A stretch of 11,366 nt of DNA from Rhodospirillales bacterium (GCA_007131045.1 SLRI01000330.1:1-11366), one strand, 5' to 3'; positions 1 to 6,631 are shown, counted from the stretch's first letter. The notes: generated by a model from the sequence alone, not told the origin. Made by a program: numbers and translations.

Positions 1-2
1 AT

Positions 3-476
3 CGGCTTCGGGCCCCGGCCCCCGGCATCATGTCACCGCTGAACATGCCCAATCTGCTGGCGCCGGGTACGCCGGTCGCCCGGATCGAGACCAGCGACGG
101 GCGCTTCTTGCGGATCGAGAGCCCCTGCGACTGCGTCCACTTCGAGTGGCTGGTGGCGCCGGGCCAGTTCGCCGAGCAGGGCGAGGAGATCGCCCTTCTG
201 GTCGCCGCCGACCAGCCGCTGCTGGTGCGCGCCCAGGTCGATTTCGAGCAGGCGACGAGGCTCGGCACTGGTGATCTGGCGCTGATCGACGTGCCCGGCC
301 GCAGCGGGCAGATGCGGGGCCAGGTCGAGCGCGTCGATTTCAGCCCGAGCCTGCGGCGCATCGACGGTCCCGTGGGGCTCGAGCCCACCCGCCGCTCGGC
401 TCTCGTGGTCATCCGTCCCGATCAGCCGTTCGAGTTCGAGGATCTGGGCTCGATGGTCGCCGTGAGATTCCCGTGA
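3..476 (+). CDS. Probable periplasmic adaptor, HlyD/Alg44-like, C-terminal part (5' end likely outside window)
   Basis: The reading frame is open to the left edge, so the first ATG inside the window (position 30) is probably internal and the gene begins upstream. Counted from that ATG, residues 18-60 look like a lipoyl/barrel-sandwich hybrid fold as in HlyD-type adaptors: an ESPCDC motif (30-35), then a hydrophobic stretch, then a GQFAEQGEEIALL segment typical of the second lipoyl half. Residues 64-148 would be the following beta-barrel. From memory, an SPCDC motif in this setting resembles the C-terminal region of Alg44-type polysaccharide export adaptors, which link an inner-membrane synthase to the periplasm. 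That family assignment is an inference; a generic membrane-fusion protein is equally possible. No signal peptide or membrane segment is visible in the part present. It is separated from murA by 169 bp with no clear gene. Confidence 0.5.
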   Translation, partial: RLRAPAPGIMSPLNMPNLLAPGTPVARIETSDGRFLRIESPCDCVHFEWLVAPGQFAEQGEEIALLVAADQPLLVRAQVDFEQATRLGTGDLALIDVPGRSGQMRGQVERVDFSPSLRRIDGPVGLEPTRRSALVVIRPDQPFEFEDLGSMVAVRFP

Positions 477-645
477 GCGGCGGCGTCGAGGCCAGGTCCT
501 CGTCCGCCGCGCCCAGCCTGCCGTCGGCCATTCAGGACAGAGCGGCCTTTGCCACCGGGCGTTTCGCAACGCTTGCCCAAATCGCCCGACCTTGGCAGGA
601 AGAAGGCGAGAGCCAGGGCCCCTGCCCTGCCAGTTTGGACCCGTC

Positions 646-1911
646 ATGGACCGTATTCTGATCGAGGGCGGCGTGCCGCTCGACGGCCTGGTCACGATCA
701 GCGGGGCGAAGAACGCCGCCCTGCCGTTGATGGCCGCCTGCCTCTTGACCGACGAGCCGCTGGAGCTCGAGAACGTGCCGGACCTCGCCGACATCGCCTC
801 GATGCAGCGGCTGTTGCAGGTCCTGGGCGTCGAGGCGCGGCATCTGCCCGGCGCTCCCGGCAAGCTGACCCTGACCTGCGAGAAGGTGCTCTCGACCACC
901 GCACCCTACGACCTGGTTCGGCGGATGCGGGCTTCGGTCCTCGTGCTCGGCCCGCTGGTCGCCCGCGAAGGCATCGCTCGAGTGTCGCTGCCCGGTGGCT
1001 GTGCCATCGGCACCCGGCCGATCGATCTGCATCTGGCCGGACTCGAGGCGATGGGAGCGACCATCGAGCTCGCCGACGGCTACGTCACAGCCACCGCACC
1101 GGGCGGGCTGGCGGGTGGGGTCGTTCGCCTGCGCTCACCTTCGGTGGGGGCGACCGAGAACCTGATGCTCGCCGCCGCGCTGGCCAAGGGGCCGACCGAG
1201 ATCCACGGGGCGGCGCGCGAGCCCGAGATCGTCGATCTCGCCCGGCTGTTGCGCGCCATGGGGGCCGGGGTCGAGGGCGAGGGCTCGCCGTCCTTGCAGA
1301 TCACCGGTGCCGCCCGGTTGAGCGGCGCCCGGCACGCCATCCTGCCCGACCGGATCGAGGCCGGCACCTACGCCATGGCGGCCGCCATCACCGGCGGCCG
1401 GGTGACGCTGAAGAACTGCCGGCGGGAGCTCCTGGGCGGCGCCATTGCCAAGCTCGAGGAATGCGGTGTCGCCCTCGAGTCCACCGAGGACGGCCTGACC
1501 GCTCGCCGGGCCAACGGCCCGCTGCACGGCGTTGACGTCATCACCCAGCCCTTCCCGGGCTTCGCCACCGATCTCCAGGCCCAGTTCATGGCGCTGATGT
1601 GCGTGGCCGAGGGCGCGTCGATGATCACCGAGACGATCTTCGAGAACCGCTTCATGCACGCACCGGAGCTGACGCGGATGGGCGCCAACATCACCGTCCA
1701 CGGCAGCTCGGCCCTGGTCCGCGGCGTCGAGCGGCTGACCGGTGCACCGGTGATGGCAACCGACCTCCGGGCCTCGGTCTCGCTCGTCCTGGCCGCCCTT
1801 GCGGCACGCGGGCAGACCGAGATCAACCGCGTCTACCACCTCGATCGCGGCTACGAGCAGATCGAGCGCAAGCTCGGCAATCTGGGGGCCAAGATCGAGC
1901 GCATCGCCTGA
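646..1911 (+). CDS. murA: UDP-N-acetylglucosamine 1-carboxyvinyltransferase (MurA)
   Basis: Catalyses the first committed step of peptidoglycan synthesis in the cytoplasm, moving enolpyruvate from PEP to UDP-GlcNAc. The protein is 421 aa, the usual length (E. coli 419). Family residues visible: Lys22-Asn23 in SGAKNAALP, Arg93/Arg95 in VRRMRAS, the catalytic Cys119 in the loop GGCAIGTRP (Cys115 in E. coli), Asp309 in FATDLQAQF, and Arg401 in DRGYEQIE near the C-terminus. Because the loop residue is Cys rather than Asp, the enzyme should in principle be alkylated by fosfomycin. I chose the ATG at 646 because the protein then begins MDRILIEGG like its homologues; a TTG at 592 would add an 18-residue tail rich in Arg and Pro that the family lacks. 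No strong Shine-Dalgarno precedes 646. It is probably cotranscribed with the next gene, 52 bp away. Confidence 0.96.
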   Translation: MDRILIEGGVPLDGLVTISGAKNAALPLMAACLLTDEPLELENVPDLADIASMQRLLQVLGVEARHLPGAPGKLTLTCEKVLSTTAPYDLVRRMRASVLVLGPLVAREGIARVSLPGGCAIGTRPIDLHLAGLEAMGATIELADGYVTATAPGGLAGGVVRLRSPSVGATENLMLAAALAKGPTEIHGAAREPEIVDLARLLRAMGAGVEGEGSPSLQITGAARLSGARHAILPDRIEAGTYAMAAAITGGRVTLKNCRRELLGGAIAKLEECGVALESTEDGLTARRANGPLHGVDVITQPFPGFATDLQAQFMALMCVAEGASMITETIFENRFMHAPELTRMGANITVHGSSALVRGVERLTGAPVMATDLRASVSLVLAALAARGQTEINRVYHLDRGYEQIERKLGNLGAKIERIA

Positions 1912-1963
1912 GCCATCGACCAACGACAACCCAGTCACCAACGAGAATAAAGGGGGGAGACCC

Positions 1964-2809
1964 ATGAAACTGTTGCGCTTCGGGCCCAAGGGCCAGGAAA
2001 AACCCGGCATGCTCGACGCATCCGGCACGATCCGCGACCTTTCGGGCGTGGTCGCCGACATCGACGGCAGCAGCATCGGCGCCGACGGCTTGGCGAAGCT
2101 CGCCGGCCTCGACCCGTCGACCCTGCCCGCCGTCTCCGGCAATCCCCGCCTCGGCCCCTGTGTCGCCGGGGTCGGCAAGTTCATCTGCATCGGCCTCAAC
2201 TACGCCGACCACGCCGCCGAAAGCGGCCTGGAGGTGCCGCCCGAGCCGGTGATCTTCATGAAGTGCACGTCCGCCATCTCGGGGCCCAACGACGACGTCG
2301 AGATTCCCAGAACGTCGGAGAAGACCGACTGGGAGGTCGAGCTCGGCGTGGTGATCGGCCGGCACACCAAGTACATCGACGAAAAAGACGCGATGGACCA
2401 TGTCGCCGGCTACTGCGTGATCAACGACGTCTCCGAGCGCGCCTTTCAGGCCGAGCGGGCGGGCCAGTGGACCAAGGGCAAGAGCCACGACACCTTCGGG
2501 CCCATTGGCCCCTGGCTGGTCACCAAGGACGAGGTGCCCGACCCGCAGAACCTCGCGATGTGGCTCGAGGTCGACGGCCATCGCTACCAGGACGGCTCGA
2601 CCCGGACGATGGTCTACAAGGTGCCGCACCTCGTGGCCTACCTCTCGCAGTTCATGAGCCTACAGCCCGGCGACATCATCTCCACCGGCACCCCCCCAGG
2701 CGTCGGCATGGGGGTCAAGCCCAACCCGGTCTACCTCAAGCCCGGCCAGACCATGCGCCTCGGCATCGAAGGCCTCGGCGAGCAGACCCAAAAGACCGTC
2801 CAGGCCTGA
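1964..2809 (+). CDS. Fumarylacetoacetate hydrolase (FAH) family protein
   Basis: A 281-aa protein of the FAH/2-oxo-acid hydrolase superfamily, metal-dependent enzymes that cleave or decarboxylate C-C bonds in acylpyruvates and related diketo acids. The small N-terminal domain covers about residues 1-68. The catalytic domain starts at GKFICIGLNYADH (71-83). Likely metal ligands are Glu124 and Glu126 in WEVELGVVIG and Asp155 in NDVSERAFQ. KGKSHDTFGPIGPW (171-184) and STGTPPGVGMG (240-250) are further active-site segments. The form with NDVSERAFQ and GKSHDTF recalls 2,4-diketo-3-deoxy sugar acid hydrolases and proteins annotated as ureidoglycolate lyase, but the substrate cannot be read from the sequence and no sugar-catabolism gene lies nearby. 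The ATG at 1964 follows a very strong GGGGGGAGA Shine-Dalgarno (1952-1960). A GC-rich hairpin follows 10 bp after the stop. Confidence 0.9.
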   Translation: MKLLRFGPKGQEKPGMLDASGTIRDLSGVVADIDGSSIGADGLAKLAGLDPSTLPAVSGNPRLGPCVAGVGKFICIGLNYADHAAESGLEVPPEPVIFMKCTSAISGPNDDVEIPRTSEKTDWEVELGVVIGRHTKYIDEKDAMDHVAGYCVINDVSERAFQAERAGQWTKGKSHDTFGPIGPWLVTKDEVPDPQNLAMWLEVDGHRYQDGSTRTMVYKVPHLVAYLSQFMSLQPGDIISTGTPPGVGMGVKPNPVYLKPGQTMRLGIEGLGEQTQKTVQA

Positions 2810-2819
2810 GCTGAACGAG

Positions 2820-2847
2820 CGCGGCCGGGGTGCGAGCCCCGGCCGCG
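2820..2847 (+). terminator. Strong GC stem-loop after the FAH-family gene
   Basis: Two perfect 11-base arms (2820-2830 and 2837-2847) flank a six-base loop TGCGAG. A G-T wobble extends the stem one step. It starts 10 bp after the stop codon and is not followed by a T-run, so it may act as a Rho-assisted terminator or as a 3' mRNA stabiliser rather than a classical intrinsic terminator. Confidence 0.6.
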
Positions 2848-3023
2848 TCAGCAGCCTTTGGCTCGGAGGGCCCACCGGCCGCCCCGCCACCGCGCCAGCG
2901 GCCGGCGATGTCGACCGAGCTCGACCCCGACGCCGCTGCCGACGTCATCGGCGAGCTTGTTAGGCCGAGTGCTCGATTTGCGGAAAAGGCGCGGGGCGGT
3001 GCGGCTCGGGCCGCCGCCGGTAA
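2848..3023. other. Non-coding spacer, no clear feature
   Basis: Between the hairpin after the FAH-family gene and the dyad upstream of the universal stress gene I see only GC-rich sequence. An open frame passes through it, but it has Ala/Arg/Pro-rich composition, no ribosome binding site and no recognisable protein, so I treat it as spacer. The regulatory elements of the downstream gene begin at 3024. Confidence 0.4.
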
Positions 3024-3070
3024 GCGATTGATCCAGCGCAATCGCGGGCATCGCCGGTTCGTGCTAGATT
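3024..3070 (+). promoter_or_regulatory. FNR/FixK-type dyad with -10 element, upstream of the universal stress gene
   Basis: TTGA-N6-GCAA at 3028-3041 matches the FixK/FNR-type consensus TTG(A/C)-N6-(T/G)CAA. It lies inside a longer dyad with the same centre (3034.5): GCGATTG at 3024-3030 and its reverse complement CAATCGC at 3039-3045. A TAGATT hexamer at 3065-3070 would be the -10 element, putting the start near 3077 and the dyad centre near -42, the spacing of class II FNR/CRP-family activated promoters. No good -35 hexamer is present, as expected for such promoters. A further copy of CAATCGCG at 3076-3083 lies at the predicted start site. The regulator is inferred, not seen. Confidence 0.5.
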
Positions 3071-3109
3071 GTCGGCAATCGCGTTTCACGAACCCGGGGA
3101 GTGCAGCTG

Positions 3110-3622
3110 ATGTTCAAGAAAATTCTCGCCGCCAATGACGGGTCGGACCACGGACGGCAGGCGACGCGGGTCGCCGGCAATCTCGCCGGGCGGTACGATG
3201 CCGAGCTCTTCGTCGCGCACGTGATCACCGACAAGCCGGTGCCGGAGGAGATGCGGCGAATGGCCGAGGTCGAGCACCTGGTGAAGGAGCCGAAGCCGGA
3301 AGCCGAAGCGGAATCGTCGCTCGGACGGCTGTCCTTGAAGCCGAGCCGCGATGCCCTGGACCAGCAGTTGAAGTCGGCGATTGCGGCGCGGCTGCTCGAG
3401 CAGAGCGTTAGCCTGGCCCAGGGTGAAGGGGCGACCAAGGTGCAGCCGCTGGAGCTCGAGGGCGATGCCGCCGAGGCGCTGGTGGCGGCCGTAGCCGAGC
3501 GCGGGATCGACCTGGTCGTCATCGGCAGCCGCAGCTTCGGGCCGCTCGGCCGGCTGATGCACGGCAGTGTCTCGACCAAGGTCAGCCACGAAAGCCGCTG
3601 CCCCTGCCTGATCGTCAAGTAA
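3110..3622 (+). CDS. Universal stress protein (UspA family)
   Basis: A 170-aa single-domain Usp, a soluble cytoplasmic protein of the adenine-nucleotide-binding alpha/beta fold. The N-terminal strand and loop KKILAANDGSDHG (3-15) hold the Asp-Gly-Ser typical of the family. The C-terminal nucleotide loop is GSRS-x9-GS (139-153), followed by VSTKVSHESRCPCLIVK, the usual final helix and strand. The family motif is G-x2-G-x9-G(S/T); here the second Gly is Ser142, so ATP binding is likely but not certain. An extra charged segment (about residues 45-90) makes it longer than most single-domain Usps (about 140-150 aa). ATG 3110 is preferred over GTG 3101 because GGGGAG (3096-3101) then sits 8 bp upstream and the protein starts at the canonical strand. 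The FNR-type dyad upstream suggests induction under oxygen limitation. Confidence 0.92.
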   Translation: MFKKILAANDGSDHGRQATRVAGNLAGRYDAELFVAHVITDKPVPEEMRRMAEVEHLVKEPKPEAEAESSLGRLSLKPSRDALDQQLKSAIAARLLEQSVSLAQGEGATKVQPLELEGDAAEALVAAVAERGIDLVVIGSRSFGPLGRLMHGSVSTKVSHESRCPCLIVK

Positions 3623-3673
3623 GACCGTCGGTCGGCCGCACGTTTGGCCTTGCCAGACGCCTGATTTTGCTCT

Positions 3674-3688
3674 TTGAGTAAAATTCAA
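3674..3688 (+). promoter_or_regulatory. AT-rich TTGA/TCAA palindrome before first CBS gene
   Basis: TTGA at 3674-3677 and TCAA at 3685-3688 form an inverted repeat in an unusually AT-rich stretch (about 3661-3700). The spacer is seven bases, one more than an FNR/FixK site allows, and the element lies only 25 bp from the start codon. It may be an operator for another regulator or a degenerate site. No convincing -10 element follows it. Confidence 0.25.
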
Positions 3689-3713
3689 CCTATTGGTTAG
3701 CGGAGGCCGAGCC

Positions 3714-4145
3714 ATGCCCAATCGTCCCGTTCGTGACTTCCTCGCCCGTGACGTGCTGCTCAAGGCCTCGCCCGAGGAGAGTGCGCGTGATGCCGCGATC
3801 GGCATGGCGGCGCATCACTGCGGGGCGGTTCTGGTCTGCCGTGACGAAACGCTGATCGGCATCTTCACCGAGCGCGACCTCGTGGCCCGGGTGGTGGCGG
3901 TCGGCCGCGATCTCGATACGCCGTTGATCGAGGTGATGACGGCCAACCCCGACACGATCAAGGCGGAAGCCCCGATCATCGACGCCATCCGGCAGATGAG
4001 CGAGTGCGGCTATCGCCATTTGCCGGTGGTGGAGAACGATCGGGTGCTCGGCATTCTTTCGATCCGCGACCTGCCGGTGGCCGAGCTCGCTCTGGCCCAG
4101 CCCGAGCTCGAGACACGCGAGGCTCTGGCCGAGCGCATGTGGTAG
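3714..4145 (+). CDS. Two-CBS-domain protein (first paralogue)
   Basis: A 143-aa protein made almost entirely of two CBS motifs (a Bateman module), a domain that commonly binds AMP, ATP, SAM or related adenosyl ligands and usually regulates another protein. First repeat about residues 5-60, with the ribose-contacting motif IGIFTERD (48-55); second about 72-125, with LGILSIRDL (112-120). Both repeats keep the Thr/Ser-x-x-Asp pair. A short tail ends in ALAERMW, which recurs in the second paralogue. There is no fused catalytic domain, signal peptide or membrane segment, so it is likely a stand-alone cytoplasmic sensor. CGGAGG (3701-3706) 7 bp upstream sets the ATG at 3714; the in-frame ATG/GTG at 3693 lacks a ribosome site. 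It lies 91 bp after the universal stress gene and 115 bp before the phosphate transporter, probably in the same transcript. Confidence 0.92.
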   Translation: MPNRPVRDFLARDVLLKASPEESARDAAIGMAAHHCGAVLVCRDETLIGIFTERDLVARVVAVGRDLDTPLIEVMTANPDTIKAEAPIIDAIRQMSECGYRHLPVVENDRVLGILSIRDLPVAELALAQPELETREALAERMW

Positions 4146-4184
4146 GCCTCTGACGTGGTAGCCCTGTGGTAGCCCCGTGGTAGC
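4139..4184 (+). repeat. GTGGTAG short tandem repeat across the stop of the first CBS gene
   Basis: GTGGTAG occurs at 4139, 4155, 4166 and 4177. The last three copies are exactly 11 bp apart, within a repeating unit GTGGTAGCCC plus one variable base. The first copy contains the TGG-TAG (Trp-stop) end of the CBS gene, so the array looks like slippage duplication of the gene's 3' end. An 11-bp phase is also close to one helical turn, so protein binding is conceivable. Confidence 0.7.
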
Positions 4185-4212
4185 GTTGTCACCGAACCGT
4201 CGCTAACCTGCC

Positions 4213-4242
4213 CACCCGGCGTCGTCATCGGCATGCCGGGTG
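4213..4242 (+). terminator. Stem-loop between CBS gene and phosphate transporter
   Basis: Arms CACCCGGC (4213-4220) and GCCGGGTG (4235-4242) are perfect reverse complements around a 14-base loop, with two more weak pairs inside. No T-run follows. It ends about 7 bp before the ribosome binding site of the transporter gene, so it may be a weak terminator, an mRNA processing or stability element, or a structure affecting translation. Confidence 0.3.
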
Positions 4243-4260
4243 CGGCACGAGGGCGAATTG

Positions 4261-5970
4261 ATGGATCTGTTCATCCTGGCGAGCGGCCTGTTCGGCGGGC
4301 TCGCTCTTTTTCTGCTCGGCTTGAACTTTCTCACGCGCTCGCTGGAGATCCTGGCGGGCGAGCAGATGGCACAGATCCTCGAGCGGCTGACCAAGAACCG
4401 GCTCTTGGGCGTGATGACCGGGGCGGTGACCACGGCTGCGGTCAACTCCTCCTCGATCACCACGGTGCTGCTCGTCGGCTTCGTCAGCGCCGGGCTGATG
4501 ACCATGAGCCAGAGCATCGCCGTCGTCATGGGTGCCAATATCGGCAGCACCTTCACGGCGCAAATCCTCGCCTTCAATATCGGGGTGCTGGCCTTGCCGC
4601 TGATCGCCGGCGGCTTTCTCGCCTCGATGGTCGGCAACACCGATCGGGTCAGGGAGTCCGGCCGGGCGATCATGGGCATGGGCCTCGTCTTCTACGGCAT
4701 GGAGGTGATGAGCCAGGCGATGGCGCCGCTGCGCGACTACGCGCCCTTCATCGCGATCATGGCGGAGATGCAGCGGCCGGTGCTCGGCGTTCTCGCCGGG
4801 GCCGTCTTCACCGCGCTGGTGCAGTCCTCGGCCGCGACCATGGGCCTCGTCATCATTCTGGCATCGCAGCAGATCATCGACCTGCCGTCGGCCATCGCCA
4901 TTGCCTTGGGCTCGAACATCGGCACCTGCGTCACCGCCGGACTCGCGGTCATCGGCAAGCCGCGCGAGGCGGTGCGTGTCTTCGTCGCGCATCTGATGTT
5001 CAACGTGATCGGCGCCCTCTTGTGGCTGCCGTTCATCGGCCAGCTCGCCGGGATGGCGACCTGGCTCACGCCGGGCTCGCTGCCGCGCGAGATCGCCAAT
5101 GCCCACACCCTCTTCAACCTCGTCAACACCCTGCTCTTCATCGGTTTCACCACGCAGATCGCCCGTTTGATCCAGCGCCTCGTGCCGGAGCCGACCGGCG
5201 CCGTCTCGGATATGCTCCTGCCGCGCTACCTCGATGCCGGGCTCAAGCAGTCGCCGTCATTGGCCCTCGGCGCCGCGCGGCGCGAGCTTGCGCGAGTGGC
5301 CGAGCAGACGGTGGCCATGGTCGAGGGCGTGCTGCCTTCGCTCGTCCGCCGCAATTCCGGCGAGCTCGCCACCGTCCACGACCTGCTGCCGCGGCTGCGC
5401 ACCCTCAACGATGCGATCATCGTCTATCTCGGCGAGGTCGGCCGGGCCCGGCTCGGCGAGCGGCAATCGGCGGAGCTGACGGCCATCCTGCAGGCCAGCC
5501 AGTTCTTGATGGCCATCGCCGACCTCGCCGGTGACGACCTGCTCAGGCTCGCCAACCGCCGCGAGCGCTGGCCGGGACTACCGGACGAGGCGCTCGAAGG
5601 CCGCATCAGGGCGTTGCTCGAGGCCCTGCTCGTCGACGTCAAGGCGCTTCCCGGCTTCATCGCCAGCCGCGATCTCGGCCAGGCGGTGACCATTCGCGAG
5701 GGCAAGCACGCGATCCATGCGGCCTCTCGCGAGCTGACCCGCGCCGCCTTCGAGCGCGTCGCCGGCAGTCGGGATCCGCGTCGCACCAAGGTCTACTCGA
5801 GCAGCGTGGAGAGCATGGAAATCCTCGGCCGCATTCATCGCCTCTGCCGCAAGATCGCCAAGCTGGAGCTGGATCTCGCGGACGGCGAGCCGGCAGCGCA
5901 GCCGGCGGCCGAGGAGGCCGCGGGAGAGACTACGGCGGTGCGTGCATCATCCGCCGTTCCCGCCCGTTGA
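4261..5970 (+). CDS. Na+/phosphate cotransporter with C-terminal PhoU-like domain (NptA/PNaS family)
   Basis: A 569-aa inner-membrane protein of the phosphate:Na+ symporter family. Two inverted membrane repeats are clear: the first has NSSSITT (62-68) and MGANIGSTFTA (90-100), the second QSSAATM (188-194) and LGSNIGTCVTA (217-227), matching the paired QSSS-type substrate motifs of the family. About eight hydrophobic segments lie between residues 1 and 305. Residues about 335-540 are a soluble, helix-rich PhoU-like region, often regulatory in bacterial members. The final 30 residues are Ala/Glu-rich and probably disordered. Bacterial homologues take up or export phosphate; direction cannot be read here. 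ATG 4261 with GAGGGCG (4249-4255) upstream is preferred over GTG 4240, which would put charged residues before the first membrane helix. It sits between two paralogous CBS genes, suggesting that they regulate it, but this is inference. Confidence 0.93.
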   Translation: MDLFILASGLFGGLALFLLGLNFLTRSLEILAGEQMAQILERLTKNRLLGVMTGAVTTAAVNSSSITTVLLVGFVSAGLMTMSQSIAVVMGANIGSTFTAQILAFNIGVLALPLIAGGFLASMVGNTDRVRESGRAIMGMGLVFYGMEVMSQAMAPLRDYAPFIAIMAEMQRPVLGVLAGAVFTALVQSSAATMGLVIILASQQIIDLPSAIAIALGSNIGTCVTAGLAVIGKPREAVRVFVAHLMFNVIGALLWLPFIGQLAGMATWLTPGSLPREIANAHTLFNLVNTLLFIGFTTQIARLIQRLVPEPTGAVSDMLLPRYLDAGLKQSPSLALGAARRELARVAEQTVAMVEGVLPSLVRRNSGELATVHDLLPRLRTLNDAIIVYLGEVGRARLGERQSAELTAILQASQFLMAIADLAGDDLLRLANRRERWPGLPDEALEGRIRALLEALLVDVKALPGFIASRDLGQAVTIREGKHAIHAASRELTRAAFERVAGSRDPRRTKVYSSSVESMEILGRIHRLCRKIAKLELDLADGEPAAQPAAEEAAGETTAVRASSAVPAR

Positions 5971-6054
5971 TCCTAGTCATGGCGAGACCGTTCGATCTTT
6001 GCTAACGAGATCACCAGACGAATTTCGAGCGCACCTGAAGGGAGGATTACCCGC

Positions 6055-6489
6055 ATGCCCAAGAGACCCGTCCGCGAGATCATCGAGCGTGATCGCCTGG
6101 TCGCGGTGGCGCCGGCCGACACCGTCGCTGCAGCCGTGGACCAGATGGCCGAGCATCGCTGTGGCAGTGTGGTGGTAATGGAGGAGGATGCGGTCGTCGG
6201 GATCTTCACCGAGCGCGATCTGATGCTGCGGGTGGTGCACGAGCGGCGGGACCCGTCTAGTACGCCGATCGGCGAAGTCATGACCAAGACGCCCGACACC
6301 ATCGATGCCGACGCACCGGTGGCGGATGCGATCCGGGCGATGGACGAGTTCGGCTATCGTTATTTGCCGGTGCTCGATGGCGGCCGCTGCATCGGTGTCA
6401 TCTCGACCCGCCATTTGCCGTTTCGCGACGTCATCGAGATGAACTGGGAGCTTCAGACCCGCCACGATATCGCCGAGCGGCTGTGGTGA
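6055..6489 (+). CDS. Two-CBS-domain protein (second paralogue)
   Basis: A 144-aa Bateman-module protein, identical to the first CBS protein at about half of its positions by eye, including the MPxRPVR start, GIFTERDL (49-56), GYRYLPV (100-106) and the AERLW end. It therefore arose by duplication. First CBS repeat about residues 5-60 with Thr52/Asp55 intact; second about 73-125, where the expected Asp of the Ser-x-x-Asp motif is His120 (STRHLPF). One of the two ligand sites may thus be altered or lost. No other domain, signal peptide or membrane segment is present. GGAGG (6041-6045) lies 9 bp before the ATG. It follows the phosphate transporter by 84 bp, with no terminator seen, and so is likely cotranscribed. 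A role as nucleotide sensor for the transporter or a shared partner is inferred from position. Confidence 0.92.
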   Translation: MPKRPVREIIERDRLVAVAPADTVAAAVDQMAEHRCGSVVVMEEDAVVGIFTERDLMLRVVHERRDPSSTPIGEVMTKTPDTIDADAPVADAIRAMDEFGYRYLPVLDGGRCIGVISTRHLPFRDVIEMNWELQTRHDIAERLW

Positions 6490-6513
6490 ATTTTACCTGA
6501 AATCGACACCAGC

Positions 6514-6555
6514 TTGATATGGATCATTGAGCGCCGAACACGACTATCGTACCTT
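6514..6555 (+). promoter_or_regulatory. FNR-type box with -10 element, upstream of the unrecognised gene pair
   Basis: TTGAT-N4-ATCAT at 6514-6527 matches the FNR consensus TTGAT-N4-ATCAA at nine of ten defined bases. Exactly 22 bp downstream is TACCTT (6550-6555), a moderate -10 hexamer. The implied start near 6562 puts the box centre at about -41.5, the class II activator position, and gives a leader of about 70 nt. The region is richer in A/T than its surroundings. Together with the similar site at 3028-3041 it points to shared control by an FNR/FixK-family regulator, which is inferred. Confidence 0.5.
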
Positions 6556-6563
6556 TTCCTGCA

Positions 6564-6605
6564 GTGTACACCGATCGCTGACCGACTGTCGGAACAGATG
6601 ATCGG
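6564..6605 (+). repeat. Nested inverted repeats in the leader of the unrecognised gene
   Basis: GTGTACAC (6564-6571) is a perfect 8-bp palindrome at the predicted transcript start. CCGATC (6571-6576) and GATCGG (6600-6605) form a 6-bp dyad enclosing CCGAC-T-GTCGG (6582-6592). These could be operators or leader RNA structure; arms this short may also be chance. Confidence 0.3.
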
Positions 6606-6631
6606 CGACGAAACAAACGGGAGGGACAACG

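Noticed and set aside
592..645. TTG start extending MurA by 18 residues
   Set aside because: The extension is Arg/Pro-rich and absent from the family; the ATG at 646 gives the canonical N-terminus.
473..661. Small GTG-start frame overlapping the adaptor stop and the murA start
   Set aside because: No recognisable protein, no ribosome site, low-complexity composition; the stop-start overlap at both ends seems accidental.
1919..1944. Direct repeat ACCAACGA in the murA-FAH spacer
   Set aside because: Two 8-bp copies in a short A/C-rich spacer can arise by chance and no regulatory architecture surrounds them.
2830..3138. 102-codon frame between the FAH-family gene and usp
   Set aside because: Starts inside the hairpin, runs through the promoter dyad into usp, and shows no domain or ribosome site.
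4186..4209. TTGTCA and TAACCT as a promoter for the phosphate transporter
   Set aside because: Only 12 bp between the hexamers, too short for a sigma-70 type promoter.
4240..4260. GTG start extending the phosphate transporter by 7 residues
   Set aside because: Adds charged residues before the first membrane helix and overlaps the hairpin arm; the ATG at 4261 has a well-placed ribosome site.
4233..5534. 433-codon frame overlapping the phosphate transporter in another frame
   Set aside because: Arg/Ala/Gly-rich translation without domains; the transporter frame has clear membrane repeats and family motifs.
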